A DNA stretch of 64,000 nt from assembly GCA_037074705.1 (NCBI GenBank), contig CM073593.1, positions 11,289,001-11,353,000 on the forward strand. Direction: 5' to 3'. The stretch is from Zhengitettix transpicula. Taxonomy: Eukaryota; Arthropoda; Insecta; Orthoptera; Tetrigidae. The notes beneath the pieces are model-generated. The model was given only the letters and a program-made list of their open reading frames with translations. It did no database searches and had not been told where the DNA came from. The position numbers were made by a program, and so were the translations under genes. Positions 47,137-56,939 of the stretch are shown here, in pieces; the first letter of the stretch is position 1, and every line of letters starts with the position of its first letter.

Positions 47137-49263
47137 ATTAGGAAAATCCATTAAGGAACTAATTCACATTCAAACTTGGATAGTGAGGAAGGATAGAAAT
47201 AAATAGGAGGATTGCGCTTTATGTGAATTCATATGCTCAGACGAAGAATTACGCACATAGAAAAGCATATGTTCAAAGCAGAGAGAAGGATGGAAGAAGA
47301 AGGAAAGACTGAAAATATTTGACCCAGGCGGGACTTGAACCCACGTATTCTGCTTAGTACACAGACGCCTTAACCATCTCTATCCTTCCTCACTATCCAA
47401 GTTTGAATATATATATATATATTTGTATGTTCCTTACACAAATCTACACCGGTGGAGCAAATTTCACCAAATTTTGTACACGTGTTCTTTGCGACCAGGA
47501 AACAAACACTGTCAGGGTGAGATGCTTCTACCACCCCCAGGAGCGGTGGTGAACGGGGGTGGAAATATTCAAACATGTTAAAACAGCCGATATTTCGGTC
47601 GGATAAATATTTTTAGGGTTCAAAGATATTGATAGCGTTTCTATTGATGTTTTATGACTATAACTTTCATCCTCTACAACCTGGGGAAAGGGCACCCTTA
47701 GGGTTTGGGGTGGAGAATACAAATCTATACCGGTGGATCAAATTTCACCAAATTTCGTACGCGTGTTCTTTGCGACCATAAAACAAACACTGTGGGGGTG
47801 AGACGTGTCTACCACCCCCAGAAGCGGGGGTGGACAGGAGTGAAAATATGTAAACAGGCTAAAACAACCGATATTTGAACCGCATAAATATTTTTAGAGG
47901 TTAAAGATATTGATATTCTAAAGATATTGTTTCTACCAATATTATCTGAATGTAATTTTCATCTCCTACGCCATGAGAAAAGGGCACCCTTAGGGTCAGG
48001 GGTGGAGATTCTTTACAGGAAAATAACGCGAATACAACCGAGATTGGAGTCAAATCTAAGGTTATGGATGTCACTGAGTTTATTTATTACATTCAACTTG
48101 TCATTAAACTAAATTAATATGAAATACAACAGTACTTTAGTCTTACAGTAATTGTAATTACATTAAAAGTATTCATGCCACCTTTAAACAATTAAATATT
48201 CATAAAAAATATGAAAATACTTCATAACTGACCACATATTTGCATTGAATCATGTAGTGAATATTCAGGTTATTGAATCACTGATTTATTCAGAGGACAT
48301 TAAATACAGAAATCAAAACCGACAATATTTATTACAATTCTTATACATATTAAAGTTTTTTTCCAGTTGCCATCATGGCAACATCCTCCTTAAATGTTCA
48401 TCATCTTGTTACACTTTAAGTAGAAAACGTCTTATCACATTAATTTGACATGTCAACAAATAATGTCTCATTCTCAGAATCCTGAAACAACTTTTGCTGA
48501 TTTCTGAACCAATCCATAAAATTGCTGGGTTGAAACCTAAAGATGATGCATGTTGCCATATCATTGACCCATTACCTGGTTTTAATGCCCTAAGATTGCA
48601 CTGTAAAATAAAATATAATAAAGAAAATATTAGACTAAGCAGTGTGAAATGGAGCCAACGGATAAGACATTCACAGCCATGCCATCTTACACAACTGAAA
48701 TCATGAATATTAAATCCACAACAGTTTTATGGATTAACATAATGCCAGGAATAGTATATTAATTATAATGTAATGACTCTTTATGGGAACTAATAATTGA
48801 ATTAATGAAAATGTAACTATTTAAAAATATTCTATATATAATAATTTAAAATCAATAAATAATAGTACACTGAAATTACTTTATACTAAGTATTTCCTCT
48901 TTGGATCTATAGAGAAAAATAGTATAATTAAAAGGGTATTATTAACTGCAGACACTGCCCTGCATTCTACATCATCCAAAAAGAAACTACGCCTTCCTGA
49001 ACAAATATCAACCACTGTCCAAATCTCAAAAGCTGCACATGCCCAGAGTCATAATACCAACAACTTCATTCTGCTTCACATTGACTATTCTTAAAGCCTT
49101 CTGATGCTGAATTACATCTTTAGGTTCTCCTTCCAACGCAAATTCATATGCCACTGTCACATTTGTGTGTCCCACGCAGCTGCGTTACAGTAAGGGGGCG
49201 AGTGGGGAGTTAATTTAATGTCATCTATATTTATGACACCAACCATGGGATCAGAATTATTTA

Positions 49264-49320
<57 letters not shown>

Positions 49321-52300
49321 CATACATACATACATATGATATTAGTAAGGATATGACATTGTTTAAAATAATTGCAATATGGGTATGGAAAGGAAAGAGA
49401 GATAGGTTGTGGCTTACCTGAAAGTGAATTGTCTCATGTATGATTTCTATCCACATATGTATTATGTATTCAATTTACAGAATGACTACGACAATGTCAA
49501 AAGCTCTCATTTTGAAGTTGTAAAATTAATTTGACACTATATACAATTTTATTATTATTAATAATAAATATAAAATATTACAACATAGATATTATAAACA
49601 GTCCAATGTTACTTAATGGATCATAATAAAAAATCACTAATGCCCTCAGCTGTTGATGTGACTATAAATAAAAATAAAATAAAAACTCTTTTGAAACATA
49701 AAGTCCCTCTTTCAGAATAATTATAAAGAAACGGTACTTAAAAAAATTTTGAATTTCAAAGCTTCACTATCACTGGAACATCATAAGTACTAAATGTAAG
49801 AAAGGATTAATTAAAAAATTGTACTTTTGAGAAAGTGCACACCGCCTTTCTAGTGTTCACATTAAACAATCATTCTTATTCACAAAGTGCACTCAGTATT
49901 GCTAATATATAACTCTTCCATGCCTACCACGGTTTTAAATGTATAAAAAATTCAAATAAATGGCACTAAATATCTTTCATAACCAAGGTGGAAATAGAGA
50001 ATAATCCATACAAATTAATTCGAACTAATTATATTTTTCATTACTAGATTCCATTGCAATTATTCACTTCTGAATACAATGTAGAACCTTGTAATTCATA
50101 TAAGCAACACACTTTTCTTTTGCTATACAAAATAGTTCTAAAAAAACATGTTCCTCATTTCACATTTTTGAAAAAAATTGCCTGGAATCCTGAGAGAATA
50201 CCATCCACATGCTTTTTAGTCTACAGTTAGATTTGTGTATAATGTGGATCATATTTTTCATTTAAATTTTGGGTAAATATTTTAAGATAACCTTATATTT
50301 CAAACAATGTTTTAAATAAACAATTCATAAGAACACACTTTTTGTACAGCAGAAAAAAAGTTGTTCTGATTGTATGAATGACAATGACCTAAGTTGAGTT
50401 AAAAATTGTTTTGCAGAGGATAAGAGACACTGAAAGAACAAGTAAAATAAAATACTAAATAGACAAAGTATAAATTTCATAAAATGTAATGAAAATAAAA
50501 CTAGAAAAAAAATCTGCTTCGAAGTATATTCATAATTTCTTCATACAAATATGTATTTATTGAAATAGTTGTACTCACACATTCCGTTTCTTGACAGAGC
50601 CTGAATGGAACCTACCGCCTTCACCTCTGATTCGGTTCATAGCATGTCGATGCCTAGACTCGTGAAGATATTTCTGTTTATAAAGAGAAATATTTGTTTC
50701 ACATATTAATACTTTCTTTATAAAACAAAATGGAAAATATTAAGATACTATTAATGAATTTTAAGAATCAAATATGATCATACTAAACAAAAAAAATGCA
50801 AAAGCCTATCAAAAATACAGTGTAGAAAATGCACAAGCATTTAAGACAAAAGGCTATTTCTGAACGATGCTAAGTGAGAAAGAATTTCAAGGTGGTTGTC
50901 TAAACACCTTGTAATGTTAGTTTGACTCCAATGGCCAAGATTCTTACTTGTTTTCATAAGTCAATGTGCATATGTAATGTTAACAAGTACATGTAACCTT
51001 TACCAAAATATCCTGGGATACATTGTACTTTCTTTTATTTCCTGATGAATACATTTAGAAGGGATGAAAGTTCACTTTAATGTTATACTGACAATTTTGG
51101 AATAAAAATTGTGACCATGTTAATTTGATGGTGGGTTAATAAAAGGCTTTTAACCAATTCAATGTGGAATAATTTTGAAAGGCTGCTTTCTTAGTAAATT
51201 GTTCCTAATAAGCTGAATTATAGTCTTAAAATTTTACAATTTAATGTTATATGAATAATGTACACAAACAAAAAAACTCTGAATATTAGATACTTACAGG
51301 TCTCTCCTTAGGAATACGCCCTTCTGCTTCCAATTTGGCTCTTGCTTGTCTTCGTTTTAATATCCGTCTGTACTGCTTTGCATTAACATACAATGGTTCT
51401 TCTTCCAAAAACTCTGTACCTCCAGGAAGTGGAACACGTTGAAACTGAGGTACCCCACCAGACCCAGGGACCATCTGCTTGGAAATTTAAGACAACCAAA
51501 ATCAGAAACAGTTTCCAAAATATAAAATTAATGCATCATGAACAAATTGAAATGGATAATCTCCACCTGTATACTGCACTATTCATTATAAAAGTAATAA
51601 ATTATTTTCAAATGGTATTTAATTTCACATATAACCATGCAATATAGTTAGTTGTTACTTGAAAGTTAATTTTATTAAAACATGAAATAAAACAGCATGT
51701 AATTCATCTAAATTCTAGAGATACAATTAATTTATCATAAAGTAATAAATAGTAACATTTTGCAGCCAATTTTAAGTAGTTGTCCATAGATATATACGAA
51801 CAATTTTTGTTGTTGTTGCATTTTTCACATAATTTCACATATTGCAAAGAATGTGTCTTTTAATTACAATACTGAATTGTTCACTATCCATATTAAGTAA
51901 AATTCATTGATTTGTTTCTGTATTAAAATTAAGTTTATTATATTGAAGTATTCTGAGATAAAATTATGTTTTGTGCGATTCCACATGAAAATGCTGGACA
52001 GTGTTAATATGCAGCAAAATTATTCACGTGTCTTAGAGTTTCATCTTACGGTATCATATTGATACGTTGGGATTCTAAAAGGCTGCCATTTGTCAATAAA
52101 AGCTTTTCATATAGTGTGTTTTAGAAAATTTCAATATCATTCTAGGAAATTGTATTTAATTTAGTAGATAGACAAGCAGATAATCGTAGAGGACTGGAAA
52201 TCCTCATATTTATTTTTAATTTGAATGTAAGTCCAATTACTTCATTGATAAATTTGATTATAATATACCGAAGTGTTTAAAATAAACAATAAGAAAAATT

Positions 52301-54115
52301 AATCAAACAAATTTTTGGCTTACAGTGGGTACAAGTAGTAGTAATATTTATTAGAATTATAAATTATCTAAATGCATAAATAAAACATTATTGGGTTTCC
52401 ACCCAGGCCAAACAGCAATTATAGCATAATGTTTCAACAGCCATCTTCACTGTCGTCATCTTTTAGACTAAGTGACAAGACTGTTTGACCCAGATGGAAA
52501 TCCAAAAACATTTTCTTCAACAGATACACCAGTAAAGCCTTCAATCTTTGACATCTCAATGCATGTTTGACATGAATAAAGTTTTAAATAATTCTACTTA
52601 GCCATAGGTTAAATCAATCACAGTGAAAGGAGCCTTATTACTTTGGATTATAAACTAAAAAAAAAAATTCTTGTCAGTTGTACTGTTTTTACAACTCTTA
52701 ACAGGGCTTAAAAATGGGTTCAAATAAACTTATAGTTATTTTTTACCATTACAATGTTGCTTCCATTCACACCAACTGTCTGTGGAACACCTGTTGCAAC
52801 TGCCGTATTTGTTGCAGAGTTAACAGCTTGAGCATTTGCTGCCCCTACTGGAGAAGCTGTATTAGCTGTAGGGGGTGGGGCTGCACCAGACAGCTGAACC
52901 AGATTTCCATTAAGGTTAATTACTAAAAGTATATAAATATAGGTTAGTTTTTGTCCAATAACAGTAATTTAACACACAATGAAACTAAATAAATTAAATA
53001 GAGAATGAGTGTTATTTGAGTGCTATAGCTCACAAATAATGAATGGGATGAATTAAATTTAACACAAATATATTTCTATAGCATCTTTCAGTTCATAATT
53101 TTGAGGTACATTAACATGGTAAAATGATGAACTAGACAAGTAAAAAGTAACCACTCTCTTAAAAATTTTTGCTTTATTTCTTGTAAGAAAGCAATTATGA
53201 CACATAAAACTTTCAAAAATTGAAATTCAGTTTATCAACCTTGCAAATTTAATTTTTTTCAATACAATGACTATAAATACAATCAAAATAGTTCTATACA
53301 ATTATTCTATCTATTCACCTGTTGGTTGTGATTGTTGAACACCATCAATAGGCATTGGCTGATAAATAAACGTTTGCCCATCGGAAGTCTGGATTATTTG
53401 AGCTTGTTGTGGTTGTTGGATGACAATCTGTTGGCCAGCACTTCCCTATGGTAATAAGGAACATAATTCCAACATCATCTTAAATAAAAGATAACTGCAA
53501 CAGCAATTAAGATAATTCCACACACTTAAAAAATTAATATTGTTATCCACCAGTGATGTCACACCCCCTCCTCCCCTCCCTAACAAAAGTGTAAATTAAC
53601 ATCAAGAATATATCCCTTCATTTTTCATATTAATTTAGTAAAATATATTTATAATTAAACAAACAATTTTTAGTTTTTTCAGTCACATGAAAAATAAATA
53701 AGCAAAATGAAGTAATACACATTTTCATCAACATTACTAAACTTTTCCTGTTCCTCGTTTCTAAAATCAGGCCGTAAATGTGTTTATGAACAAAGATTTA
53801 ATCTTACTGACAAACTGGAAACCGGTACCACTTGGATTTGCTGTAACGCCTGTCCTCCTTGAGAAGCAACTTGAATGGTTTGAGGCGTTTGTGGGACAGC
53901 ATGAACCATAATTTGTTGACCGTTAGCACCTTGTATTACCTGGCCTGTCTGATTCACTTGAACAACCTAAAATAGAAAATAAATTTAGTAAGTTCATGAA
54001 ATGTTTACAAGATCTGGTAAATGATTTATTTACAAGTTACCTGAACCTGTTGTCCACCTGTAGGCACAGTTTGCATTACAGTAACCTGTCCATCTCCTCC
54101 CAATTGTTGTTCCAT
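42727..54115 (-). CDS. NFYA: Nuclear transcription factor Y subunit alpha (NF-YA), seven coding exons
   Basis: NF-YA is the sequence-specific subunit of the trimeric CCAAT-box factor NF-Y (with NF-YB and NF-YC) in the nucleus. Coding exons on the minus strand, in order: 54115-54041, 53966-53808, 53445-53319, 52922-52747, 51474-51298, 50673-50579, 42907-42727. All have GT/AG borders and the phases match throughout (0,0,1,0,0,2), giving 990 nt and 329 residues plus stop; human NF-YA is 347. The N-terminal half is Gln/Val/Thr-rich, as in the family's activation domain. The conserved core is split over exons 5 and 6: the subunit-interaction helix (EEPLYVNAKQYRRILKRRQA) followed by the DNA-binding part (KYLHESRHRHAMNR, then GEGGRF). 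The start was chosen because the MEQ opening and Gln-rich stretch resemble the vertebrate N-terminus. The C-terminal exon is the least certain part, because the other exons rest on family similarity and this one mainly on phase and splice site. Confidence 0.93.
45001..45072. repeat. TG/TA microsatellite
   Basis: Alternating gtgtgtgt and tatatata blocks; the overlapping open frames are artefacts of the dinucleotide repeat. Confidence 0.95.
46490..46605 (+). repeat. Small repeat Y, copy 1
   Basis: From cttcaatttcaggtaaggta through ctttccctctctcctttcc to gacaatgtcatatccttac. The inverse complement occurs at 49330-49440, and a related end occurs near 58160-58195. Confidence 0.6.
46985..47134. 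repeat. Two (TA)n tracts separated by a duplicated spacer
   Basis: (TA)n at 46987-47032 and 47087-47131. Each is followed by acaatattagga-aatccatt and ttcacattcaaacttgga, so a unit of roughly 100 bp is duplicated. Confidence 0.9.
47169..47407 (-). mobile_element. tRNA-promoter element framed by perfect 28-bp inverted repeats
   Basis: Arms at 47169-47196 and 47380-47407 (ttcaaacttggatagtgagg and eight more bases) are exact inverse complements. On the minus strand, just inside the right arm, lie a box A-like ggttaaggcg and a box B-like gggttcaagtcccg in a tRNA-like fold. It may be a SINE that acquired an inverted end. Confidence 0.6.
47420..48085 (-). mobile_element. Family B, two units in inverse orientation
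   Basis: The inverse of the units at 13.4-15.7 kb: caaatctacaccggtgg, cgtgttctttgcgaccagg, taccacccccaggagcgg, occurring twice (from about 47440 and 47720), then gagattggagtcaaatct. It lies in the last NF-YA intron, in the opposite orientation to the copies left of it in the window. Confidence 0.8.
49026..49179 (-). CDS. Possible alternative terminal exon of NF-YA (or unrelated coding remnant)
   Basis: On the minus strand a pyrimidine-rich tract ending in taacgcag is followed by 50 open codons and TGA. The first base completes the phase-2 codon left by NF-YA exon 6, so the frame is exactly right. The product includes VTVAYEFALEGEP and QHQKALRIVNVKQNEVVG. I do not recognise the peptide. Its base composition is less AT-rich than the surrounding intron. 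It could be a mutually exclusive 3' exon, a fragment of a transposon, or chance. Confidence 0.35.
49268..49334. repeat. (TA)n/(CATA)n microsatellite
   Basis: About 45 bp of TA followed by catacata units, in NF-YA intron 6. Confidence 0.95.
49335..49440 (-). repeat. Small repeat Y, copy 2 (inverted)
   Basis: Inverse complement of 46490-46605, including ttcactttcaggtaagcc, which looks like a splice donor but is part of the repeat. Confidence 0.6.
50579..50673 (-). CDS. NFYA: NF-YA coding exon 6 (CCAAT-contacting domain)
   Basis: 31 codons plus two bases: KYLHESRHRHAMNRIRGEGG then RFHSGSVKKRN. The three His and flanking Arg residues of the A2 DNA-binding segment are present. A strong gtgagt donor follows AATGT. 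If this intron were retained, the frame would stop one codon later (KKRNV then TGA), which would give a short C-terminus. Confidence 0.95.
51298..51474 (-). CDS. NFYA: NF-YA coding exon 5 (NF-YB/NF-YC interaction helix)
   Basis: 59 codons, acceptor ccaagcag, donor gtaagt. Starts MVPGSGGVPQFQRVPLPGG and runs through EEEPLYVNAKQYRRILKRRQ to GRIPKERP. This holds the A1 helix that contacts the NF-YB/NF-YC histone-fold dimer. It is the most confidently recognised exon in the window. An open frame continues past the donor only as intron. Confidence 0.97.
51751..52242 (+). repeat. Duplicated segment, copy 1 (inside NF-YA intron 4)
   Basis: About 490 bp beginning agtaacattttgcagcc and ending at gtccaattacttca. 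It aligns along most of its length with 54876-55312 in the same orientation. At about nine positions where copy 2 has CG this copy has TG, CA or TT. It also carries an extra stretch of about 40-55 bp (near 52130-52190) missing from copy 2. No coding capacity. Confidence 0.9.
52394..52504. mobile_element. Short inverted-end element, Penelope-type terminal repeat
   Basis: Ends gggtttccacccaggccaaa and the complement of tttgacccagatggaaatcc form an imperfect inverted pair about 110 bp apart. The interior (gatgacgacagtgaagatgg on the minus strand) resembles Penelope-type ends. Within NF-YA intron 4. Confidence 0.45.
52747..52922 (-). CDS. NFYA: NF-YA coding exon 4
   Basis: 176 nt, completing the split codon from exon 3 and ending NGSNIVM before a gtaaaa donor. 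It is rich in Ala, Thr, Asn and Val (Ser/Thr-rich part of the activation domain). Joined to exon 5 it gives VMMVPG, as in vertebrate NF-YA, which supports the boundary. Confidence 0.88.
53319..53445 (-). CDS. NFYA: NF-YA coding exon 3
   Basis: 42 codons plus one base, entering in phase 0 and leaving in phase 1 before a gtgaat donor. It encodes IVIQQPQQAQIIQT and DGQTFIYQPMPIDG, similar to the TVYQPVNADG part of the vertebrate Gln-rich domain. Confidence 0.9.
53808..53966 (-). CDS. NFYA: NF-YA coding exon 2
   Basis: 53 codons, phase 0 at both ends, with acceptor ttctattttag and donor gtaaga. The product opens VVQVNQTGQVIQ and ends QQIQVVPVSSLS. It is a Gln/Val-rich activation segment like that of vertebrate NF-YA. 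Confidence 0.9.
54041..54115 (-). CDS. NFYA: NF-YA coding exon 1
   Basis: 25 codons starting MEQQLGGDGQVTVMQT and ending in a QQVQ stretch before a gtaact donor; phase 0. The exon continues upstream as 5' UTR to an acceptor (tgttatttcccag) that places its 5' edge at 54167. Confidence 0.88.
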
Positions 54116-54327
54116 GCTGTTTTTTACTCAGCACAGACCAACAAAATTCATGCACCACGTTCACGAACTGGGAAATAACAAATGGTACATACATAATTAT
54201 TATAATACTTGTTACGACAATTTTCTGTAACTTCTTTAAATAAACGACGTCTCTCGCGTCATGCATTAATATAGTAATATTTCAGAAAATTATAAAAACA
54301 ATGCTGCGAAGGCCGTTTATACTTACG
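54116..54327 (-). other. NFYA: NF-YA 5' UTR with a small intron
   Basis: On the minus strand a good donor (gtaagtat) ends a presumed non-coding first exon at 54327. An acceptor ending at 54168 precedes 52 nt of leader before the ATG at 54115. The implied intron is 159 bp (54326-54168). The transcription start is not visible but should lie above 54330. Confidence 0.5.
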
Positions 54328-54329
54328 TA

Positions 54330-54850
54330 AATGCAAGTTAGTGATCATTATATTATATTTAATAGAAAATTAGTTTGCAAAAAATATTATCGAAATGGCC
54401 GAGTAAACTGCAACCGTAAAAGCTTTCGAAAAACTGTAAGTTTGTTAAGAACGCTCGAAGTACTTCGTTCTCTACAAACATGGCTTCCTGGCTTTGTTTC
54501 GAGGTAAGACGGATTTCGTTGAGCGAAATTTAGCTTCATTTTCACAAAAGAAATCAAATTTTGCCGGCAGCAGACGAATTCGTGATCACAGAAGTTCTTA
54601 GATAATTTGTGGACTTACATTGGATATTTTCGACAGCACTTTCCCAATGATTGGTCGGCAAATTGTACACCAATGGTCGGCGAATCACCAGCCACACTCG
54701 ACTGTAAGCCAAGCTGTGTATTGGTGCTGTCGACCACCCAACTACCACTCCCTAGCGAGCTAGCGACGCGCCAAGGCGGTCGATGCCCTTCACGCAATCG
54801 GTGCCACTTCACTAATGTCAGCCGAGATCACAAATAATCTTAACGCACGT
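54330..54850. promoter_or_regulatory. Presumed bidirectional promoter region of NF-YA, with CCAAT cluster
   Basis: CpG dinucleotides are frequent here compared with the AT-rich flanks, and the region lies between the NF-YA 5' exon and upstream sequence. It includes five CCAAT/ATTGG pentamers at 54619-54623, 54644-54648, 54650-54654, 54670-54674 and 54720-54724. The one at 54650 reads GACCAATCA on the minus strand, close to the NF-Y optimum. A GAAGTACTTC palindrome lies near 54458-54467. No TATA box is obvious. Confidence 0.5.
54480..54503 (+). CDS. Candidate divergent first coding exon (MASWLCFE)
   Basis: An ATG in a favourable context (aaacATGG) opens eight codons, MASWLCFE, that end at a consensus donor (GAG then gtaaga). 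It lies about 150 bp from the NF-YA first exon and points the other way, as expected for a bidirectional promoter in a CpG-retaining stretch. No second exon was recognised up to 64000, so the gene's identity is unknown and the call rests only on start context and splice site. Confidence 0.35.
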
Positions 54851-54875
54851 TTAAACTTTCTCCTGTAATTTACAA

Positions 54876-55312
54876 GTAACGTTTTGCAGCCGATTTTAAG
54901 CAGTTGGCCATAGATATATACGAACTATTTTTTTGTATTTCTCACATATTGCGAAGAATGTGTCTCGTAATTATAATACTGAATTGCTCACTATCCATAT
55001 TAAGTAAGTAGTATTTCGTTGAAATGTTTCTGTATTAAAATTAAGTTTATTATATTGAAGCATTCTGAGATAAAATAATGATTTGTGCGATTCCGCATGA
55101 AAATGCTGGACAGTGTTAATACGCAGCAAAATTATTCGCGTGTCTTTAGTTTAATCTTACGGTATCGTATTCATACGTTGTGATTATAAAAGGTTGCCAT
55201 TTCTCAATTAAAACTTTTTATATAGTGTGTTTTAGAAATTTTGGTAGATTATTGTAGAGGACTGGAAATCCTCATATTTGTTTTCAATTTGAATGTAAAT
55301 CCAATTACTTCA
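54876..55312 (+). repeat. Duplicated segment, copy 2 (upstream of NF-YA)
   Basis: About 437 bp beginning agtaacgttttgcagcc and matching 51751-52242 in direct orientation. It retains CpG at most of the sites that differ. Whether it is a segmental duplication or two copies of an uncharacterised dispersed repeat cannot be told from two copies. Confidence 0.9.
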
Positions 55313-56089
55313 AAATGCATTAACTCATCAAAGATTGTTTCTACCTTTGCAAATAATTTTGCTATCTGTAATACTTTTCATACAAGTTTGAGACATTATC
55401 ACAGCCATCATGTTGACATCATAATTAAAAATAAACATATATTACTACAATGATAATATAATTAAAATACCGTCATATCTAAAACTTCTTGACACACACA
55501 TAGCTTTAATTTTATGCTAAATTTATTTTCCTGATTCATTTGAAAGGTTATAGTATTGAGTGCTGTGGAAAGCTGAAACCTTATACAACAACATATAGCA
55601 CTATACAGATATAGCTACTCACTTTTACATTCCATTTAATTTAGTTTAATAGGGTCAATAGGTTGACGTAAGAGTTTACATAACTGTTTATGATTAACAA
55701 CTAATTTATTTTATGCCATTTGTGTCATAATAACACTAGGCTGCTAATAAAGAAGTATTTAATCTATACACATTTTTCATTGCTATCATCATCTTTAGGT
55801 TCATACATTATGCTCAGAATTCAAACAAAAATGCTACAAAGTTTGAAATTAAAGTAGTAGGAAGCACTGTTAATGCAAGTTAATCAAGTCACTCCATTGA
55901 CGTACACCTTGTGCCTGGTTAGCACACAGTTCAAATCTTATCTCCAGATGAAGGGGGCTTTGACATTTAAATTGCTGTAAATAATATGTAACCAACCAAA
56001 CATCATTACATAAAAGTTTTATAATAAATAAAATGTAAAAAACTTGTTTATGAAGATACTCCACTGATCATTCATCAATAAGCTCACAT

Positions 56090-56450
56090 CTTGCACGATA
56101 GTGCTCCTGCACACTTCAGTAATATGGCTCACCAATACGTGGGTCAAATGTTTACTGATCGATGGATAGGTAGAGGTGGCCCAATTGCTTTGCTTAGCCT
56201 CAATGCTCACATGATTTGAACCCTATCAATTTTTACTTGTGGGGCCATTTTAAATCATTGGTGTATTTGTCTTGCCTGACAAGAAATCCCTTCTGAATCA
56301 AATTCTGGCAGGTTGTGAGAGAATACACAATAATACTGGAATTTGGGATCAAGTTCACAAGACCATGGCACATCAATGTGAGGCCTGTATTCAAGCAGAA
56401 GATGGAAGAAAACCATTACACTGAATATCACTGTTTTGAAGGTCATAACT
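56090..56450 (+). pseudogene. DDE-type transposase remnant
   Basis: Frames in succession give LHDSAPAHFSNMAHQYV, DRWIGRGGPIA, then LNPINFYLWGHFKSLVYLS, then EFGIK and an AEACIQ-like end. This is the C-terminal half of a Tc1/mariner-related insect transposase (consensus QDGAPAHF and DLNPLDFYLWG motifs). At least one frameshift (near 56215) and stops. Confidence 0.75.
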
Positions 56451-56939
56451 CTCTAACCAAGCATTTCTGGACACACGTTGTAATGCACTTTTTTAATGTC
56501 TACATATGGGTAATACATACCTGAAATGATGCCCGTATATGCTAAATATATGCTTGTTATCCCATGGCGAATATTTGAGTTTACTTATTGAATTTGCAAG
56601 GCTACCTCAAATTCTGGTTACACTATGTTATAATAGGTATGGTATATAGATTGAAGATCAAAGTAAAAAGAGTGAAAACGTGCATCTAGTTGTTTCGTGG
56701 AGTATATTTTTTTAAAATAATTGGTTTGTTTTCATATCAGCTGATTATGTTGTTATCAGGTGTCTAATATATCTTGCATATTCTCGAAATAATCAGTCAA
56801 ATTTTGACTGTTTGTAGTTTTGAAACTATTTGCATGGAACTTTTCTTTTATAATTCTTATATTTTGTATTTGTGTTATATGTGAGCTACTTTGTCAATAA
56901 AAAGAAGGTCCAGTAAAACACACTGTAGGAATTACATCA

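Larger units (their letters stand above)
42908..50578 (-). other. NF-YA intron 6, about 7.7 kb
   Basis: Non-coding AT-rich sequence between exons 6 and 7. It contains TG/TA and TA microsatellites (45.0, 47.0, 47.1, 49.3 kb), a 28-bp inverted-repeat element with a tRNA-like promoter (47.17-47.41 kb), two units of the 270-bp repeat family (47.42-48.09 kb), an inverted pair of a small repeat (46.49 and 49.33 kb), and the possible alternative exon at 49026-49179. Confidence 0.65.

Noticed and set aside
47315..47375. Functional tRNA gene on the minus strand
   Set aside because: Box A and B are present but acceptor-stem pairing is poor and the sequence is embedded in an inverted-repeat element, so a SINE-type element is more likely.
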